Of a stretch of 64,000 bases of DNA, positions 1 through 8,074 are shown piece after piece. This DNA comes from Catenulispora sp. MAP5-51. Lineage in GTDB: Bacteria > Actinomycetota > Actinomycetes > Streptomycetales > Catenulisporaceae. The notes under the pieces were generated by a model. The model worked only from the letters and a program-made list of their open reading frames with translations. It did no database searches and was not told where the DNA came from. The translations under genes and the position numbers were made by a program. Position 1 is the stretch's first letter. Every line of letters begins with the position of its first letter. Where the stretch lies: NCBI RefSeq assembly GCF_041261205.1, contig NZ_JBGCCH010000008.1:62001-126000 (forward strand), written 5' to 3'.

Positions 1-76
1 GCACGTCCCGGTAGAAGGCGACCGACTCGTCGGGGTCGGAGTGCGGCAGGAAACTGGCGTGAATGGTGAGGTCCAT
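1..76 (-). CDS. VOC/glyoxalase family protein, N-terminal fragment
   Basis: Only the first 25 codons are in the window; the gene runs off its left edge. They begin MDLTIHASFLPHSDPDES and continue VAFYRDV, the usual first strand and helix of a vicinal-oxygen-chelate domain (strand, then DPxxSxxFYRD). The ATG at 76 lies 11 bases after the stop of the AraC-type gene on the same strand, so the two probably form an operon with the regulator first. Substrate unknown. Confidence 0.7.
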   Translation of the reverse strand, partial: MDLTIHASFLPHSDPDESVAFYRDV

Positions 77-86
77 GCACTTCACC

Positions 87-530
<444 letters not shown>

Positions 531-657
531 GCGGTTGATCGTAGAGGACGGGGGTGACACGCACGGCTTCACCTGGACGGACGGCTTTCAGCCCATGTCC
601 GCCGCCGCTCCGGGTAGCTTCCGATAACGGAACCGAACCGCGCCGGAAGGACCCCTC

Positions 658-987
658 ATGCCCACAGCGATCCGCAGCCAAGTCATCCCGGTCTCCGACC
701 TGGCGGCCGCCAAGGCGATCTACACCGGCCTGCTCGGCGACCCGCACACCGACACGCCCTACTACGTCGGCTACAACGTCGACGGCTTCGAGGTCGCGCT
801 GACGCCGGGCGACGTCTCCGGCGGGCCGGTGGCCTACGCCGACGTCGACGACCTGGACACGACCCGGGACGGGCTGCTCGCCGCCGGCGCCACCGAGCGG
901 GACTCGCCGCGGCAGGTGGCGCCGGAGGCGCGGGTGTGCGTGCTGCTGGACAAGGACGGCAACGCGATCGGGCTGCGGGGCAAGTAG
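658..987 (+). CDS. VOC family (glyoxalase/bleomycin-resistance-like) protein
   Basis: A 109-residue single-domain protein. The N-terminus IRSQVIPVSDLAAAKAIYTG and the end VCVLLDKDGNAIGLRG match the strand-helix and closing strand of a VOC module. Several metal-ligand positions seen in true glyoxalases are not obvious, so the reaction is unknown. AAGGA sits just before the ATG. It is divergent from the AraC-type gene, which is its likely regulator. Confidence 0.8.
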   Translation: MPTAIRSQVIPVSDLAAAKAIYTGLLGDPHTDTPYYVGYNVDGFEVALTPGDVSGGPVAYADVDDLDTTRDGLLAAGATERDSPRQVAPEARVCVLLDKDGNAIGLRGK

Positions 988-1007
988 CGGGCCCGGTCAG
1001 GCCGTTC

Positions 1008-1517
1008 TCAGTTTGCGATGTTCAAGAAGGTGACCTTCACCGTGTAGCTCCGCGCGGTGGGACTCGTCGGCTCCGGCACGAACGTCATCGCGCCGGAGCC
1101 GCCGCACGGCACCAGCCACGTCGTGGGGATCGCGGCAGGGGCGAAGTACGAGCTGAACACGATGCTCTGTGACGCCGCCGAGGCGGAGGTGAAGCCGGCG
1201 ACGATCTGGCGTCCTTGACTTCCGGTGAAGCCGGACGGCGTCACCGGCGGCACGATGCTGCGCACCTCCGCGGTCTGGCCCTGGATCGGGTGCCCGACCG
1301 AGGTCGAGGTGACCGGCCCCGGGCACACGACGGTCACGACCGCGTCCGCGGTCTTGCCGTTGACCAGGCCGACGAAGGCCGTGTTCGGGGTGATCGGGAT
1401 GGGGTCCTGGGCCACGGCGGTCGCGGCGGTGGCGGCGGTCAGGGCAGGTACGACGGCCGCGCCGAGCGCGAGCGTGGCCGCGACCGCGAGGCGGCGCGCG
1501 GCGGGGGAGTGGGGCAT
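1008..1517 (-). CDS. Secreted protein of unknown function
   Basis: A 169-residue protein with a clear Sec signal peptide (MPHSPAARR, then an alanine-rich core ending near ATAVAQ). The mature part is Ser/Thr/Val/Pro-rich and has two cysteines about 70 residues apart (VVCPGPV and LVPCGGSG), which could form a disulfide in an immunoglobulin-like sandwich. AGGAGG lies 5-6 bases before the ATG at 1517, which fixes the start; the frame is open 20 codons further upstream. I do not recognise a family beyond a typical actinobacterial secreted protein. Confidence 0.75.
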   Translation of the reverse strand: MPHSPAARRLAVAATLALGAAVVPALTAATAATAVAQDPIPITPNTAFVGLVNGKTADAVVTVVCPGPVTSTSVGHPIQGQTAEVRSIVPPVTPSGFTGSQGRQIVAGFTSASAASQSIVFSSYFAPAAIPTTWLVPCGGSGAMTFVPEPTSPTARSYTVKVTFLNIAN

Positions 1518-1654
1518 GTGGGCCTCCTGAATCAGAACGCTGAGACTGTGGGGGGCGGTTCGGCGAGAAGGCAGCACGGAAGCTAGGACCGGCGCGCGGG
1601 GCCGTCAACGTCAACTGGCCGGTGAGCGCGGCAGTGTCGGTGTCCCGCCACCGG

Positions 1655-1711
1655 CCGCGTGTTCAGATACAGACCGCGTGTTCAGATACAGACCGCGTGT
1701 CCAGCCACAGA
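1655..1711. repeat. Three tandem 19-bp repeats upstream of the oxidoreductase gene
   Basis: Units at 1655-1673, 1674-1692 and 1693-1711. The first two are identical (CCGCGTGTTCAGATACAGA); the third keeps CCGCGTGT-CAG-ACAGA. They end 27 bases before the ATG at 1739, where a promoter or operator would lie. Regulator iterons or simple slippage would both fit. Confidence 0.7.
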
Positions 1712-1738
1712 CGCGGCGGGCTCCCTAGGCTCTCCGCC

Positions 1739-2590
1739 ATGCACATCGGATTCGCGCCCCACCGCCTGTGGCCCACCGATCCCGCCGACCTCGCCGCCGT
1801 CCTGGAGACCGCCCGGCTGATCGAACATCTCGGCTTCGACCACGTCATCGCGGGCACCCACCTGCTCGCCGGCGATCTGGGGCTGTCCCCGGACCCGCTG
1901 GTGATGCTGTCGGCGGTGGCCGGCGCCACCAGCCGCATCCGCGTGATCAGCAGCATCCTGATCGCCCCGCTCTACGAGCCGCTCGTCGTCGCGCACCAGG
2001 CGGCGACCCTGGACGCGCTCAGCGGCGGACGGTTCGTCCTGGGCGTGGGCACCGGCTGGGACCGCACCGAGTTCGAAGCCGTCGGCGTCCCTTTCGGCGA
2101 GCGTGGCAAGCGGACCGACGCGGCCCTGGCCACGATGCGTGCCCTGTGGCGCGGCGAATCAGACCTCTCTCTCGGTATGCCGCCGAGCACTCCGGACGGC
2201 CCGCCGGTCTGGGTCGGCGGCACCAGTGACGCGGCCCTGCGTCGGGCCCTGCGTTTCGGCGCGGCCTGGCACGGCTCCGGCGACCCCGGCGAGATCGCCG
2301 CGACCCGCGCCCGGATCGCTCGGCTCGCCGAGGGCACTGACCGCGACCCGGACACCCTGGCCCTGACCGTGGTCGGCATGCTGCTGCCGCCCGGCTTCGA
2401 GCTGTCCGGGAAGTTCCCCGGTCGCCTGCTCGGCGACGGCGACCGGCCGAGCCGCGAGAGCGTCGTCGACGAACTCGGCCGGCTGGTGGAGGCGGGGGTC
2501 GAAACGTGCTCGCTGTGGGCGCCGGTGGACGCCGAAGCGCTGCCGGACGTCCTGGCGTGGGCGGCCGAGGTGGCCGCCGAAATCCCCTGA
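1739..2590 (+). CDS. LLM-class (luciferase-like) F420-type oxidoreductase
   Basis: A 283-residue single-domain luciferase-like protein. It starts MHIGFAPHRLWPTDPADLAA, has the typical DHVIAGTHL and RIRVISSILIAPLYEPL strands, and carries the family signature LDALSGGRFVLGVGTGW followed by EFEAVGVPFGERG. This resembles the F420-dependent TIGR03619-like group. Substrate is unknown. The ATG at 1739 begins the conserved first strand; the frame is open further upstream but runs through the repeat array, so the longer start is unlikely. Confidence 0.85.
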   Translation: MHIGFAPHRLWPTDPADLAAVLETARLIEHLGFDHVIAGTHLLAGDLGLSPDPLVMLSAVAGATSRIRVISSILIAPLYEPLVVAHQAATLDALSGGRFVLGVGTGWDRTEFEAVGVPFGERGKRTDAALATMRALWRGESDLSLGMPPSTPDGPPVWVGGTSDAALRRALRFGAAWHGSGDPGEIAATRARIARLAEGTDRDPDTLALTVVGMLLPPGFELSGKFPGRLLGDGDRPSRESVVDELGRLVEAGVETCSLWAPVDAEALPDVLAWAAEVAAEIP

Positions 2591-2640
2591 CGACCAGGCC
2601 TTTTCCCGGTGTGGCGAACGTCACCACCCGGATGGCCCTC

Positions 2641-2708
2641 GTGGTGTACGAAACAGTTTCGTTTCGCGCTGGAAGGGTGCTACTGTACGAAACAGTTTCG
2701 TACACCAC
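2641..2708. promoter_or_regulatory. Twin palindromic operators for the TetR repressor
   Basis: A perfect palindrome with half-sites GTACGAAAC and GTTTCGTAC around a central A lies at 2684-2704. A second copy at 2645-2665 is intact on its left half and decayed at its right edge. The copies start 39 bp apart. The outer flanks also match in inverted orientation (GTGGTGTACG at 2641, CGTACACCAC ending 2708). The pair sits 50-115 bases before the TetR start. TetR regulators commonly bind such sites and repress themselves and the adjacent pump. Confidence 0.85.
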
Positions 2709-2759
2709 GCTGTCGTCCTCGGGGGACACCCGGGCGACACCCAGGCGAAAGGAGCGGCC

Positions 2760-3341
2760 ATGGAAGCCGGGCCCAAGCTCGATCCCGAGCGGGAGCAGGC
2801 CATCCTCGGCGCCACCCTCGAACTGCTGGCCGAGACCGGTTATGAGGCGCTGCGGCTGGACGCCGTCGCCTCCCGGGCCAAGGCCAGCAAGGCGACCCTC
2901 TACCGGCACTGGCCCGGCAAAGCCGAGCTGGTGGTCGACGCCATCCAGTGCTACGAGCAGGCCGACCTGGCCAACGAGACCGACACCGGCACGCTGCGGG
3001 GCGACATCTTGGCCACGCTGACCGGGATCCGGGATCTCATGACCGGGGACCTCGGCCAGCTCATGTCCGGGCTCTTGGCGGCCCTGCAGAAGGACGCGGA
3101 ACTGGCTGCGGCCGTGCGCTCTTCGATGGTCGAGGACAAGCAGCAGGTCACCCAGCGGATGCTGGACCGGGCCATCGCCCGGGGCGAGTTGCCGGCCGAC
3201 ACCGATCCCACAGTCTTCCCCGAAGTCGCCCCGGCGGTGATGTTCATGCGGATCTTCGTCAACGGCCAGACCGTCGACGACGAGTTCCTGATCCACCTGA
3301 CGGACAACATCCTGATTCCTCTGATGGTCCGAAGCCGTTAG
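2760..3341 (+). CDS. TetR-family transcriptional repressor
   Basis: A 193-residue regulator. The N-terminal DNA-binding domain spans roughly residues 12-58, with ILGATLELLAETGYEALRLD, then VASRAKASKATLYRHWPGKA, the canonical TetR recognition helix and YRHW motif. The C-terminal domain resembles the TetR_C group with the FPEVAPAVMFMRIFVNG tract. AGGAG precedes the ATG. Twin palindromes directly upstream are its probable autoregulatory operators, and the efflux gene 108 bases downstream is its probable target. Confidence 0.92.
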   Translation: MEAGPKLDPEREQAILGATLELLAETGYEALRLDAVASRAKASKATLYRHWPGKAELVVDAIQCYEQADLANETDTGTLRGDILATLTGIRDLMTGDLGQLMSGLLAALQKDAELAAAVRSSMVEDKQQVTQRMLDRAIARGELPADTDPTVFPEVAPAVMFMRIFVNGQTVDDEFLIHLTDNILIPLMVRSR

Positions 3342-3449
3342 GCGCCACCGGACCAGCCTTTCCAAGTAGAGACTCGCGCGACTCGAGGGGGCCGCGCGTC
3401 GATCGAGTGCTGCCGGAAACGGCCGCCCGTCGAAAGCGAGAAGAAGCGC

Positions 3450-4964
3450 ATGTCAACCACCACCGAAAGCCTGTCGCCGGCCGGTGCCGGCGCGGGCGCC
3501 GAGGCAGAAGCCTCGGCTCTCAATCCACGCCGCTGGGCGGCCCTGGTCGTCATCGCGATCGCGCAGCTGATGATCGTGCTGGACGGCACCATCGTGAACA
3601 TCGCGCTGCCGACCATGCAGCGCAACCTGCACATCTCCGACGTCAACAAGCAGTGGGTCATCACGGCCTACGCCTTGGCCTTCGGCTCGATGCTGCTGCT
3701 CGGCGGACGCGTGGCGGACTACACCGGCCGCAAGCGGGCCTTCATCATCGGCCTGCTCGGTTTCGCCGCGGCCTCCGCCCTGGGCGGCGCCGCGACCAAC
3801 GAGGCCATGCTCTTCGGCGCCCGTGCCGTGCAGGGCGTGTTCGGCGCGCTGATGGCCCCGGCCGCGCTGTCGCTGCTGACCGTGACCTTCACCGAGGAGA
3901 AGGAGCGCGCCCGGGCGTTCGGCGTCTACGGCGCCATCGCCGGCGGCGGCACCGCGATCGGCTTGATCATGGGCGGTGTGCTCACCGAGTACGCCTCCTG
4001 GCGCTGGACGCTGCTGGTGAACGTGCCGATCGCGGTCCTGGCGGCCTTCTTCGCCACCCGCGTGCTCAGCGAGAGCAAGGCCGAGGGCAACACCAAGTAC
4101 GACATCCCCGGCGCCCTGACCTCGACCGCCGGTCTGGCCGCCCTGGTCTACGGCTTCAACAAGGCCAACACCGACGGCTGGGGCTCCACGACCACCCTGA
4201 GCCTGCTGGCCGCCGGCGTGGTGCTCCTGATCGGCTTCCTGGTCATCGAGCTGCGCACGACGCACCCGCTGCTGCCGATGCGTGTCGTCCTGGACCGCAA
4301 CCGCGGCGGCTCGTTCCTCAGCTCCCTGCTGATGGGCGTGGGCATGTTCGGGGTCTTCATCTTCCTGACCTACTACCTGCAGCAGATCCTGGGCTACTCG
4401 GCGCTGAAGTCCGGCTTCGCGTTCCTGCCGTTCACCTTCGGCGTGATCGCCGGCGCGGGCGTGGCCACAAGGTTCCTGCCCCGCATCGGCCCGCGCCTGC
4501 TGATGGCCGTCGGCTTCGGCCTGGCCACGGTCGGCATGGTGCTGTTCACCGGGATCGGCGTGAGCACCTCCTACGCCACCCACGTCGTCCCGGCCGAGCT
4601 GGTCATGGCCTTCGGCATCGGCCTGTTCTTCGTCCCGCTGTCCTCGACCTCGCTGATCGGGGTCGCCGACCACGACGCCGGCGTGGCCTCGGCGCTGGTG
4701 AACACCACGCAGCAGATCGGCGGCGCCCTGGGCACCGCGATGCTGGTGACGTTCGCGACCACCGCGACGACGAACTACTTCGGCTCGCACGCCGCGCACG
4801 CCACCAACCAGTCGCTGCTGATCGCGCAGGCCTCGGTCCACGGCTACGTGACCGCGTTCATCTGGAGCGCCGTGATCCTGGGCGCGGCCACCCTGGTGGT
4901 CGCGACGCTGGTCAAGGCCCGCAAGGACGACCTGCCGGCCGGCGGCGCGGTCCACATGGGCTGA
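3450..4964 (+). CDS. DHA2-type MFS drug efflux transporter
   Basis: A 504-residue integral membrane protein with about 14 predicted helices, the size of DHA2 (EmrB/QacA-like) proton antiporters. Diagnostic segments are LDGTIVNIALPTMQ in helix 1, the motif-A loop GGRVADYTGRKRAF, and the motif-C-like helix GVYGAIAGGGTAIGLIMGG near residue 155. It follows the TetR gene and very likely exports a toxic compound sensed by that repressor. A strong hairpin closes the unit at 4989-5037. Confidence 0.92.
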   Translation: MSTTTESLSPAGAGAGAEAEASALNPRRWAALVVIAIAQLMIVLDGTIVNIALPTMQRNLHISDVNKQWVITAYALAFGSMLLLGGRVADYTGRKRAFIIGLLGFAAASALGGAATNEAMLFGARAVQGVFGALMAPAALSLLTVTFTEEKERARAFGVYGAIAGGGTAIGLIMGGVLTEYASWRWTLLVNVPIAVLAAFFATRVLSESKAEGNTKYDIPGALTSTAGLAALVYGFNKANTDGWGSTTTLSLLAAGVVLLIGFLVIELRTTHPLLPMRVVLDRNRGGSFLSSLLMGVGMFGVFIFLTYYLQQILGYSALKSGFAFLPFTFGVIAGAGVATRFLPRIGPRLLMAVGFGLATVGMVLFTGIGVSTSYATHVVPAELVMAFGIGLFFVPLSSTSLIGVADHDAGVASALVNTTQQIGGALGTAMLVTFATTATTNYFGSHAAHATNQSLLIAQASVHGYVTAFIWSAVILGAATLVVATLVKARKDDLPAGGAVHMG

Positions 4965-4988
4965 CCCGGGGCCAACCCGCACGGCCGA

Positions 4989-5037
4989 ACGACGGCCCGG
5001 GTCCGGCGGGAGTTCCCCGCCGGACCCGGGCCGTCGT
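4989..5037. terminator. 22-bp perfect hairpin, probable bidirectional terminator
   Basis: Bases 4989-5010 pair without mismatch to 5016-5037 around a five-base AGTTC loop. No T-tract follows, which is common for actinobacterial terminators. It lies between the convergent efflux gene (+) and the small gene ending at 5065 (-). Confidence 0.8.
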
Positions 5038-5064
5038 CATGTCGGTCGGAGCCCGCCCCACGGC

Positions 5065-5295
5065 TCAGCCGGGCGGCGGATCCTCCTGCTCCATCCGCAC
5101 GTACTCGAACACCGCGGCCTGCCCGGTGCCGATCGTGATGTGCTCCTGGGCGTAACGCCAGAGCCCCACCCCGCCTTCGCACGGGATCTTCAACTCCGTG
5201 ACCGCCTGGGTCGTGGTCACGACGCGGTTGTCCGTACGCACCCCGAGGGGCTCGGGGCCGCCCTGCAAGTAGACGACGTACACCATCGCGATCAC
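5065..5295 (-). CDS. Small hypothetical protein
   Basis: About 76 residues (VIAMVYVVYLQGG onward, ending EYVRMEQEDPPPG). A GTG at 5295 is preceded by GGAGGCGAGG; an ATG three codons later (5286) is the alternative start. The composition is normal for a folded cytoplasmic protein, with alternating hydrophobic strands and a single cysteine. No family recognised. It is convergent with the efflux gene and shares its terminator. Confidence 0.5.
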   Translation of the reverse strand: MIAMVYVVYLQGGPEPLGVRTDNRVVTTTQAVTELKIPCEGGVGLWRYAQEHITIGTGQAAVFEYVRMEQEDPPPG

Positions 5296-5450
5296 CGCCT
5301 CGCCTCCAGCAGACCACGCCCGGGGCGGCTGTGCACGTCGGTCGTCCACTGTTCGCCCGATGGTCACGCCACGCCGCCGATCAGGCCCGATTCGCGGTCG
5401 GTGAACCATAGACTTGATATCAGCGTCCGTATTCAGAAGGCAGGTGGAAC

Positions 5451-6461
5451 GTGCGCATCGTCCGCAGCACCCTGGCCGTGGCGCTGGGCCTCGGCCTGGC
5501 CCTGGCCGCGACGGCCACCGCGGCCGCCACGGCGAACGCGACGGCCGGCACGGCCGGCACGGCCGCCGCCCCGGCCCGGGTCGGCACCGCCTGGCCGCAC
5601 GCCGACGGCGGCTTGAACCGCTCGCCGTACACCGCCGGCCTGAGCCGCGCCACGGTCCCGGCCTCGACGATCCTGTGCGCGAAGGTGGCCGCCAAGGCCG
5701 GCTTCTCCTTCAACCGCACGGTGGCGACCTCGGCCGGCCAGGAGCCGCAGATCGTCGTCGCCATCGCGGTGGCGATGGCCGAGTCCAGCTGCGACCCGAG
5801 CGCGGTGAACGTCAACTCCGGCGGCTCGCGGGACCGCGGCCTGTGGCAGATGAACAGCGTCTACCACGCCGAGGTCTCCGACACCTGCGCGTTCCAGATC
5901 CAGTGCAACGCCGACGCGGCCTGGAACATCTCCGACCACGGCGCCCACTGGAAGCCGTGGGCCACCTTCACCAACGGCGCCTGGCGGACCTACCTCGCCG
6001 ACGCCCAGTCCGCGATCTCCGGCGGCTTCACGTTCCAGATCGTCGGCTCCGGCGGCGGGACGTGCCTGCACGCCGACAGCACGGACCACGCGGACGGCGC
6101 CCCGGTCCAGCAGTGGGCCTGCGACAGCAGCGACGCCTACCAGCAGTGGACCGTCGTCTCCAGCGTCGGCGCGCTGCCGATCCTGCGCAACGTCGGCGCC
6201 GGCACCTGCCTGGACTGGGACGGGACCAACACCGGCAACGGGCAGCCGATCCTCCAACGGAGCTGCGACGCCTCCGACGCGAGCCAGCAGTTCTCATTCC
6301 TGGGCAGCGGCCGGATGAACACCGACGGCCAGGCCCAGGCGCTGATGCAGAACAGCCACGCCGGCACGTGCGTGGCCGCCGACGGGACCGATCACACGAA
6401 CGGCGCGCCGATTTCGCAGGCGACGTGCGACGCCGGCGACGCCTACCAGATGTGGGACTAG
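5451..6461 (+). CDS. Secreted lysozyme-like protein with C-terminal ricin B-type lectin domain
   Basis: A 336-residue exported protein. A signal peptide covers about residues 1-30, followed by an Ala-rich linker. Residues about 70-190 look like a goose-lysozyme/transglycosylase-type domain: IAVAMAESSCDPSAVNVN places the likely catalytic Glu near residue 111, followed by RDRGLWQMNSVYH. Residues about 195-336 are a ricin-type beta-trefoil with QxW-type repeats (QQWACDSSDAYQQWTV, DASQQFSF, DAYQMWD). It probably cuts cell-wall peptidoglycan or a related glycan while the lectin docks it to a sugar polymer. Confidence 0.82.
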   Translation: MRIVRSTLAVALGLGLALAATATAAATANATAGTAGTAAAPARVGTAWPHADGGLNRSPYTAGLSRATVPASTILCAKVAAKAGFSFNRTVATSAGQEPQIVVAIAVAMAESSCDPSAVNVNSGGSRDRGLWQMNSVYHAEVSDTCAFQIQCNADAAWNISDHGAHWKPWATFTNGAWRTYLADAQSAISGGFTFQIVGSGGGTCLHADSTDHADGAPVQQWACDSSDAYQQWTVVSSVGALPILRNVGAGTCLDWDGTNTGNGQPILQRSCDASDASQQFSFLGSGRMNTDGQAQALMQNSHAGTCVAADGTDHTNGAPISQATCDAGDAYQMWD

Positions 6462-6488
6462 GCGCCGGCTCGGATGGGGGACCAGGCG

Positions 6489-7307
6489 TCAGCCCCGGCG
6501 GCGGGGCCTGGCGGCCTTGGCGGTCTTGGCAGGCTTGGCGGTCTTGGCAGGCTTGGCGCCCTTGCCTCGACCGCCCGACCCGGCGCTCTTACCCCGACCT
6601 CCTGAATCACCGCCCTTGGGCTTCGCCTGCGCTTTCGCCTTCTCTTTCGCCTTCTCTTTCGCCTTCTCCTTCGCGGCCGCCGCCGGCGCCCCGCGTCCCC
6701 GCGTACTGTTCACCGTCCGCCCCCGGACGATCCCGATGAACTCCTCGACGAGATCGGTCGTCTCCCCCTCCGGCCAGGACAGGGCGACCTGCGACTGCGG
6801 CACGTCGTTGACCGGCCGGTACGTGAGGTCCTTGCGGTGGTGCAGCCGGGCCAGCGACTGCGGCACCAGCAGCAGCCCCACCCCGGCGGCGACCAGCTCG
6901 ATCGCGTCGGCGGTGGTCTCCGGCCGGGAGATCGCGGGGCGGCCCGGCAGCGTCAGCGTCTCCCACGGCAGGCAGTCGTCCATCGGGTGCTGCACGATGT
7001 AGTCGGCCAGTTCCCCGGCCGCGACCTCCTCGGCCGCGGTGAGCTCGTGGTCCTTGGGCACCACGACCACGGTCGTCTCGGCGTAGAGCGGGATGGCGCT
7101 GAGCACGCCGCGGTCCACCGGCAGCCGCACCAGCCCGGCGTCGGCGTCCCCGCCGACCAGGGCCGGGCCCGCCTCCTCCGCCGTCACCGCGACCAGCTCC
7201 AGCGGCACCTCGGGCAGCCGCTCGCTCCAGGTGCGCACCCACTTCGCCGGCGTCACGCCGGGAACGTAGGCGAGCCGGAAAGTCGGGGAGTCCTGCGTGC
7301 CTGTCAC
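6489..7307 (-). CDS. LysR-type substrate-binding domain protein without a DNA-binding domain
   Basis: 272 residues from a GTG at 7307. The body (FRLAYVPGVTPAKWVRTW through VALSWPEGE) is a complete LysR effector-binding domain, but the usual N-terminal helix-turn-helix is absent and no in-frame candidate exists upstream. The last 60 or so residues are a Lys/Ala-rich then Arg/Gly-rich basic tail (KEKAKEKAKEKAKAQAK), which could bind nucleic acid nonspecifically. It is divergent, with a 57-base gap, from a DUF5997 gene; I recall this pairing in other actinobacteria, which suggests a joint function. Confidence 0.8.
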   Translation of the reverse strand: MTGTQDSPTFRLAYVPGVTPAKWVRTWSERLPEVPLELVAVTAEEAGPALVGGDADAGLVRLPVDRGVLSAIPLYAETTVVVVPKDHELTAAEEVAAGELADYIVQHPMDDCLPWETLTLPGRPAISRPETTADAIELVAAGVGLLLVPQSLARLHHRKDLTYRPVNDVPQSQVALSWPEGETTDLVEEFIGIVRGRTVNSTRGRGAPAAAAKEKAKEKAKEKAKAQAKPKGGDSGGRGKSAGSGGRGKGAKPAKTAKPAKTAKAARPRRRG

Positions 7308-7364
7308 CCGGTCAGGGTACCTGCCGAGATCGGCACCGCCGCGCTCCTCGGTAGGCTTGGACCC

Positions 7365-7838
7365 ATGACGTCGCAGAAGTCCCCCCAGACGATGAAGCCC
7401 GCGACCGCGGCGAAGAAGCTGGGCGTATACCTTGAGGCCACCCCGGCAGAGTTCCAGGAAGGGGTCGTCTCCCGCGACGAGCTCGACGCGCTCCAGGCCG
7501 ACCCGCCGGAGTGGCTGCGCGACCTGCGCCGCGAGGGTCCGCACCCGCGTCCGGTGGTCGCCGCGAAGCTCGGCGTCTCGATCGCGGGCCTGGCCCGCGG
7601 CGGTGTCACCGAGCCCCTGACCACCGCGCAGATCGACGCGCTGAAGACCGACCAGCCGGAGTGGCTGCGGAACGAGCGGGCGATCCAGGGCGAGGTGCGC
7701 CGCGAGGCGGTGCGGGTGAAGGAGAAGCAGGAACAGGAGAAGAAGAAGGCTGAGAACAAGGCGGCCGAGGAGCGGCGGGCGGCGGCGCGCCCCGCTTCCA
7801 GGCCCGGCTCGCGACCTGGTTCGCGGCGGGGGTACTGA
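7365..7838 (+). CDS. DUF5997 family protein
   Basis: 157 residues. The N-terminal half has two related helical segments: KLGVYLEATPAEFQ..VSRDELDALQADPPEWLRDLR and KLGVSIAGLARGGV..LTTAQIDALKTDQPEWLRNER. So it is an internal duplication of about 55 residues sharing the xxPEWLR motif. A charged coiled-coil-like tail (KEKQEQEKKKAENKAAEER) and an Arg/Ser/Gly end follow. Function unknown. Its divergent partner also has a basic tail. A stem-loop with T-tract ends the transcript at 7930. Confidence 0.78.
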   Translation: MTSQKSPQTMKPATAAKKLGVYLEATPAEFQEGVVSRDELDALQADPPEWLRDLRREGPHPRPVVAAKLGVSIAGLARGGVTEPLTTAQIDALKTDQPEWLRNERAIQGEVRREAVRVKEKQEQEKKKAENKAAEERRAAARPASRPGSRPGSRRGY

Positions 7839-7894
7839 CGGACCCCGCCCTCGGGTACCGCCGTCCCGGCTCCGCCGGCGGTGTGAAGGAACGC

Positions 7895-7930
7895 AACCGC
7901 TCGTGCTCCCCACGGAGCGCGGGCGGTTTT
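7895..7930 (+). terminator. Rho-independent terminator
   Basis: A 15-bp stem (7895-7909 with 7914-7928, two G-U wobbles) around a CCAC loop, followed directly by TTTT. It lies 57 bases after the DUF5997 stop. Confidence 0.75.
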
Positions 7931-8074
7931 CGCATGCCATCTCAGTGACCTGTCTCCCGGGCTCTGGACAAGCCGATCTCGCGAGAGTAGAAAACAATCC
8001 ACATCTCTCCGCGAACATCTGCTAGGGATCTTGTGGTTTCACAGGGACCCCCGCCCGAGAGGACCCCGACCCTG

